From contig NZ_JAEHGE010000001.1 in NCBI RefSeq assembly GCF_016097415.1, positions 1,766,015 to 1,830,014 on the forward strand: a DNA stretch of 64,000 bases, written 5' to 3'. The notes beneath the pieces are model-generated. The model worked only from the letters and a program-made list of their open reading frames with translations, had not been told where the DNA came from and did no database searches. Each line of letters starts with the position of its first letter. Positions within the stretch are counted from its first letter, which is position 1. This stretch comes from a sulfur-oxidizing endosymbiont of Gigantopelta aegis (GTDB lineage: Bacteria; Pseudomonadota; Gammaproteobacteria; GRL18). This document shows, in pieces, positions 60,309-64,000 of the stretch. The position numbers and the translations under genes were made by a program.

Positions 60309-60322
60309 CGCTACCTTAGATC

Positions 60323-60348
60323 AAGGGGACTATTTAATATAGCCCCTT
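60323..60348 (+). terminator. Possible terminator after typA
   Basis: AAGGGG (60323-60328) pairs with CCCCTT (60343-60348), with CT/AG adding two pairs. The following sequence (ATTCTGCTCC) is not T-rich, so efficiency is doubtful. Confidence 0.4.
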
Positions 60349-60468
60349 ATTCTGCTCCAATTCTTGCCAAAAAAAATCCCCTCTTTTTATTAATATCTGT
60401 TGCGTATTTTGCAAAAACTGCCTACTCTATACGTCATACAATAATAAATGATGAAACGGAAGGTAATC

Positions 60469-60909
60469 ATGAAATACTTTAAATCAGCACTTATCCTATC
60501 AACAGCATTGGCTTTTCTTATTTTAGCCACAGTCTCTCAAGCATCAAACTCCAAAGAGTATGATGACTATATTGTCTATTATAATGCTTTTCCAACTGAC
60601 TCACTGCCACAGGCAATGACCAAGCAATATGGCTTAAAGCGTAGTAAAAACTATGCAATGATCAATATTTCTGTGATGGAAAAAGCCGCCGGTGTACCAA
60701 CAGGTGTTAAGTCTAAAGTGACGGGACATTTGAAAAACCTAATGGGACAAACTCGTGAGATTGAATTCAGAGAAGTGAAAGAAGGTAAGGCGGTTTATTA
60801 TATTGCTCAAATCGGTGTACAAAGCAAAGAAACCGTTAATTTCATTATCAATATCAAGCCCGATGGTAATAAAGAAAAATACGAGATTAAATTTAGCAAG
60901 AAGTTTTAA
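60469..60909 (+). CDS. DUF4426 periplasmic protein
   Basis: 146 residues from the ATG with GGAAGG 5 bp upstream. The signal peptide (residues 1-25) ends near VSQA. The DUF4426 pattern is visible: YNAFPTDSLPQ, YGLKRSKNYAMINISVM, LMGQTREIEFREVKEG and IKPDG. Function unknown. Confidence 0.85.
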   Translation: MKYFKSALILSTALAFLILATVSQASNSKEYDDYIVYYNAFPTDSLPQAMTKQYGLKRSKNYAMINISVMEKAAGVPTGVKSKVTGHLKNLMGQTREIEFREVKEGKAVYYIAQIGVQSKETVNFIINIKPDGNKEKYEIKFSKKF

Positions 60910-60931
60910 TCGACTTTAAATATCAGCCTGC

Positions 60932-61642
60932 TTATGCTTGCATACGCAGGCTGATATTGAATAATGAAAACACCCCAAATGCGATAATAATCGCTCCCGC
61001 TAATGAACGTACCCATGTTTTCCGAATAAATGCCGATAAACTGGTGGCAAATACGCCCATTGCTAGTAATAATGGCAAAGTACCTAGGCCAAAACTCAAC
61101 ATAAGCAAACCGCCTTCAATAGCACTGCCGGTGGATATTGCCCAAATTAGAATGGTATAAACCAAGCCACAGGGCAGCCAGCCCCATAAAGTGCCCAAGA
61201 TAAAAGCCTGAAAAGGTGATTTAACAGGGATGAAGCGACGGCTAATGGGCTCTATTTTTTTCCAAATCACACCACCGGCTTTTTCTATTTGTCGCAGACC
61301 AAACCACCAACCACCAATATATAAACCTAGGGCAATCATAAAAAATGCCGCAAAAATTTGCAGGACGAATTGGACATTATTCAGCATGTTGAGGTTGGTG
61401 GCGAGCATACTGATACCGCCCACCAGCACACCCGCTAGGGTGTAGCTGAGTATTCGGCCACTATTATAGGCAATCAGATAGGGAAAACTGCCTTTTGCAG
61501 AGGGGGGAGAGTTCGCTAGAGAGGCTTCCTGTTTAATGCCAAAAGTGAGCGCACCAACAATCCCGCCACACATACCCAGACAATGCACACCACCTAATAT
61601 ACCGGCGATAAAGGCGGTGAGATAGGAAATTTCAACAGGCAT
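60932..61642 (-). CDS. SafE/DsbD_2-type membrane protein (sulfite exporter TauE/SafE family name)
   Basis: 236 residues, six predicted helices. The N-terminus has GILGGVHCLGMCGGIVGAL, and WGWLPCGLVYTIL occurs in the centre; the paired cysteines resemble the metal- or thiol-binding sites of the CcdA/DsbD-like YtfF group near cytochrome cbb3 maturation genes. Here no cco genes are adjacent. A role in copper or thiol transport is plausible, and the sulfite-exporter name should not be taken literally. Confidence 0.8.
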   Translation of the reverse strand: MPVEISYLTAFIAGILGGVHCLGMCGGIVGALTFGIKQEASLANSPPSAKGSFPYLIAYNSGRILSYTLAGVLVGGISMLATNLNMLNNVQFVLQIFAAFFMIALGLYIGGWWFGLRQIEKAGGVIWKKIEPISRRFIPVKSPFQAFILGTLWGWLPCGLVYTILIWAISTGSAIEGGLLMLSFGLGTLPLLLAMGVFATSLSAFIRKTWVRSLAGAIIIAFGVFSLFNISLRMQA

Positions 61643-61667
61643 TAGTGTTCTCTATCATGGCTTTTAA

Positions 61668-62492
61668 TTACAACTCTCGGTCATAGGTCATTATGAGTGG
61701 TGCATGATCAGAAAAACGCTTTTCTTTATAAATTGATGTGGATTTTAATAACGGTGCAAGCGAGGGGGAGATGACCTGATAGTCAATACGCCATCCGGTG
61801 TTATTAGCCCAGGCCTGACCTCGGTTTGACCACCAGGTGTATTGGTGTTCTTGTTTATTTAATTCCCGAAATGCATCACAGAGGCCTATGGGATTTTCCA
61901 CTGCAGTTTCAGAGTCAGCGTCAGGTTTATGCTCTGGCATACAAAACAATTGATCCAACCAAGCACGTTCTTCGGGCAAGCAGCCGGAACGTTTTTTATT
62001 GCCGGTGAAATTTTTAATATCAATGCGTTTGTGGACGATATTCCAGTCACCACAAACGATGTATTGACGCTCACTATCAGCCATGTCCTTCAGAATAGGC
62101 GTCATTTTCTCTAGAAATTCCATTTTTAATAATTGCCGTTCATCTTTGGAGGAACCGGAAGGTAAGTATAACGAGGCAATACTCAAGTCACCAAAGTCAG
62201 CCTGAATATAGCGACCTTCGCTATCGGCTACTTCCCAGCCCAGTCCTGTAGTAATTTTATCAGGCTCTTTTTTAGAGTAAATGGCGGTGCCGCTATAGCC
62301 TTTTTTCTCGGCATCAAAGAAATAACGAAAATAGCCCGGAGGTGAAAAGACTTCAGCATCGAGTTGATCGATTTGCGCTTTGGTTTCCTGAATACAAACC
62401 ACATCTGGGGATTCTTTGAGCATCCAGTCAAAAAAACCTTTTTTGGCCGCAGCCCGGATACCATTGAGATTGGCTGAAATAACTTTCATCAT
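61668..62492 (-). CDS. xthA: Exodeoxyribonuclease III
   Basis: About 274 residues, an AP endonuclease of base-excision repair. MKVISANLNGIRAAAKKG is the family N-terminus and supports the second ATG (62489). ETKAQ carries the metal-binding glutamate, VCGDWNIVHK the DWN motif, and SDHAPL the catalytic histidine. Normal length. Confidence 0.94.
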   Translation of the reverse strand: MMKVISANLNGIRAAAKKGFFDWMLKESPDVVCIQETKAQIDQLDAEVFSPPGYFRYFFDAEKKGYSGTAIYSKKEPDKITTGLGWEVADSEGRYIQADFGDLSIASLYLPSGSSKDERQLLKMEFLEKMTPILKDMADSERQYIVCGDWNIVHKRIDIKNFTGNKKRSGCLPEERAWLDQLFCMPEHKPDADSETAVENPIGLCDAFRELNKQEHQYTWWSNRGQAWANNTGWRIDYQVISPSLAPLLKSTSIYKEKRFSDHAPLIMTYDREL

Positions 62493-62582
62493 ATTTTTCT
62501 TGTTTTTGCCTGAGTGTTTTGTGAGTTATACCCGTGATACTGGGTGTATGGATAATAGGCGCAATTATAACTTAATCTAGGG

Positions 62583-62588
62583 TATAAT
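62583..62588 (+). promoter_or_regulatory. -10 element upstream of pyrE
   Basis: TATAAT 44 bp before the pyrE ATG; the expected -35 (CGCAAT) is poor. Possible start near 62595. Confidence 0.5.
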
Positions 62589-62631
62589 TCATTGCTTCCT
62601 CCTTTCTAATTTAGCTAATACAGGTCAAATA

Positions 62632-63273
62632 ATGCAAGATTATCAACGCGCTTTTATTGAATTTGCCATTAACAAAGGGGTACTTCGCTTCGGTGAATTC
62701 ACCCTGAAGTCAGGACGTATCAGCCCCTATTTTTTTAATAGCGGCCTATTCGACACGGGTGGTTCATTGGCAAAACTAGGGCGTTTTTATGCCAGTGCAT
62801 TAATCGATAATGCCATCGAATTTGATATGTTATTTGGTCCAGCCTATAAAGGCATCCCCTTGGCTGCAACCTGTTCTATCGCATTGGCAGATGAACATAA
62901 TCGTGATTTGCCCTATAGTTTTAATCGTAAAGAAGCCAAAGATCATGGTGAGGGTGGCACAATTGTCGGTGCTGCTATGCAAGGCAAGGTCATGATCATT
63001 GATGATGTTATTTCGGCTGGTACTTCAGTGCGTGAATCCATTGATTTGATTAATCAAGCAAATGCTATCCCCGCAGGTGTAGTGATCGCATTGGATCGTC
63101 AAGAATTAGGTAAGGGCAATGTTTCTGCAATTGCTGAAATTGAAAGTAATTATAAAATGCCCGTGACCAGTATTATCAAGCTAGAACACTTAATTGCCTT
63201 TTTGCAGGACAATACTGAAATGGCACAATATTACGATAAAGTTCAGGCTTATCGGGATCGTTATGGGGCTTAG
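62632..63273 (+). CDS. pyrE: Orotate phosphoribosyltransferase
   Basis: 213 residues, adding ribose-5-phosphate to orotate in pyrimidine synthesis. The PRPP-binding loop is [13 protein letters not shown] (near 124), preceded by [15 protein letters not shown] and [12 protein letters not shown]. Often beside xthA, as here, in divergent orientation. Confidence 0.96.
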   Translation: MQDYQRAFIEFAINKGVLRFGEFTLKSGRISPYFFNSGLFDTGGSLAKLGRFYASALIDNAIEFDMLFGPAYKGIPLAATCSIALADEHNRDLPYSFNRKEAKDHGEGGTIVGAAMQGKVMIIDDVISAGTSVRESIDLINQANAIPAGVVIALDRQELGKGNVSAIAEIESNYKMPVTSIIKLEHLIAFLQDNTEMAQYYDKVQAYRDRYGA

Positions 63274-63291
63274 GTTACAGTCATGAACATA

Positions 63292-64000
63292 TTACAGCCC
63301 TGAATGCACTAATTGCTCTTTTTCGTCCTGTGTTAAGACAATGGGGTTAGTCTGCATACTACTGGGGCTGATATTATCAACCAGTTTAGTAATGTCGTCA
63401 GTCGTGATGCCATAGGCTGATAAGGGAGCTAAGGCCATTTGTTCACTCCAATCTTTCAATAGTGTGAGCAATGCTTCTCTTGCCTGGGTATCGTTTAGAT
63501 TTTCATTGTTAGTCAATAAACGGCCTAGTTTTGTATAGCGTTGCAGACCAATATTATCGGGTTCGCGCGCGAGCATGGCCTGAATATTAATTTCGGTTGC
63601 AACAGCTAATACCGTGCCACAAGCAATGCCATGAGGGATGGGGAAAAAAGCACCGAGAGGAGAAGCCAGTCCATGCACACTGCCCAAACCAACCTGCGCC
63701 AAGGTAATGCCGGAGATCAATGCGGCATAGGCCATATTGGCTCGAGCCTGCTGAATAGCTTCACTTTCATCACCTTCATTAGCATGATACCAAAGCAATA
63801 AACTATCACGCACGGCTTCAATGCCACTTAAGGCTAAGGCATCAGTGAATGGGTTTGCCTTAGTCGATAAATAGGATTCCATTAGCTGTGTGAGTGCATC
63901 CATACCATTGGCGGCAATTAATGTTTTCGGACAACTGGTTAATAAATCAGGGTCGATAATGGCGAATTGGGGAATTAATTGTTCATTGCGAAATGATTTT
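63292..64000 (-). CDS. Iron-containing alcohol dehydrogenase, N-terminal part outside window
   Basis: About 235 C-terminal residues of the Fe-ADH fold (type III). The frame continues past an internal ATG to the right edge with IDPDLLTSCPKTLIAANGMD. The metal-site helices are visible: NGMDALTQLMESYLS and GSVHGLASPLGAFFPIPHG (two histidines). The specific alcohol or aldehyde substrate cannot be told. The stop is 18 bp from the end of the convergent pyrE gene. Confidence 0.88.
   Translation of the reverse strand, partial: KSFRNEQLIPQFAIIDPDLLTSCPKTLIAANGMDALTQLMESYLSTKANPFTDALALSGIEAVRDSLLLWYHANEGDESEAIQQARANMAYAALISGITLAQVGLGSVHGLASPLGAFFPIPHGIACGTVLAVATEINIQAMLAREPDNIGLQRYTKLGRLLTNNENLNDTQAREALLTLLKDWSEQMALAPLSAYGITTDDITKLVDNISPSSMQTNPIVLTQDEKEQLVHSGL

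Overview
The window is a piece of chromosome from a low-GC gammaproteobacterium. Supporting blocks are comEC-exbB-exbD-lpxK-Trm112, pilQ-aroK-aroB-damX-gltB-gltD-hemE, priA-argS-ftsN-like, glnK-amtB, ubiK-yifB, a fimV-like gene and typA. A sulfide:quinone oxidoreductase and a fused oxidoreductase-SelD gene would fit a sulfur-oxidising, probably aquatic lineage, but this is inference and no species is named.

Layout. 1-8.6 kb: the tail of a RelA/SpoT-type gene, a palindromic repeat element, sulfide:quinone oxidoreductase (minus), a fimV-like gene (minus), then two overlapping M16 peptidase genes (one with zinc ligands, one without) and a G3E GTPase. 8.9-15.6 kb: selenium genes (oxidoreductase-SelD fusion and mnmH), followed by a tight run of hemerythrin, DUF2249, a 12-helix membrane protein and a periplasmic binding protein. 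15.6-21.2 kb: DUF2062, comEC, exbB, exbD, lpxK and a Trm112-like gene. 21.2-26.4 kb: a phosphonate-type binding protein coupled to a diguanylate cyclase gene that has lost its 5' part to an IS66 element. That IS66 is decayed and is itself cut by an IS3 element. 26.4-40.1 kb: pilQ without its 5' part, aroK, aroB, a damX-like gene, gltB, gltD and hemE. 40.1-51.3 kb: two palindromic repeats, a FliL-like gene, fructosamine kinase, priA, an AAA ATPase, argS, ftsN-like, CWC, OmpA lipoprotein, DUF4124 and amtB-glnK. 51.5-64 kb: ubiK, yifB, a DUF2157/GDYXXLXY pair, an acyltransferase, ttcA, a CheW-CZB protein, typA, DUF4426, a SafE-type membrane protein, xthA, pyrE and the end of an iron-dependent alcohol dehydrogenase.

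The strongest anomaly is at 22.6-26.4 kb. Diguanylate cyclase coding sequence stops exactly at an IS66 terminus. The other end of that IS66 stops at an IS3 terminus, and the other end of the IS3 abuts the middle of pilQ. No target duplication flanks the IS3. An IS-driven deletion or rearrangement therefore seems to have removed the pilMNOP side of the pilus operon while the aro-damX-glt half stayed intact. The DNA-uptake gene comEC and the comM-type gene yifB are intact here, so the pilus or competence pathway may be broken or split across the genome.

Other points: a CheW domain interrupted by a zinc-binding CZB domain; a likely AUU start codon for aroK; a DamX-like protein with duplicated Ig-like and SPOR domains; a possible nitric-oxide or oxygen-handling module with a palindrome in front of it; an AAA ATPase gene inserted between priA and argS with a 17-bp hairpin before its start; a sigma-54 promoter for glnK-amtB; and several families of palindromic intergenic repeats. 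No rRNA, tRNA or CRISPR array was recognised.
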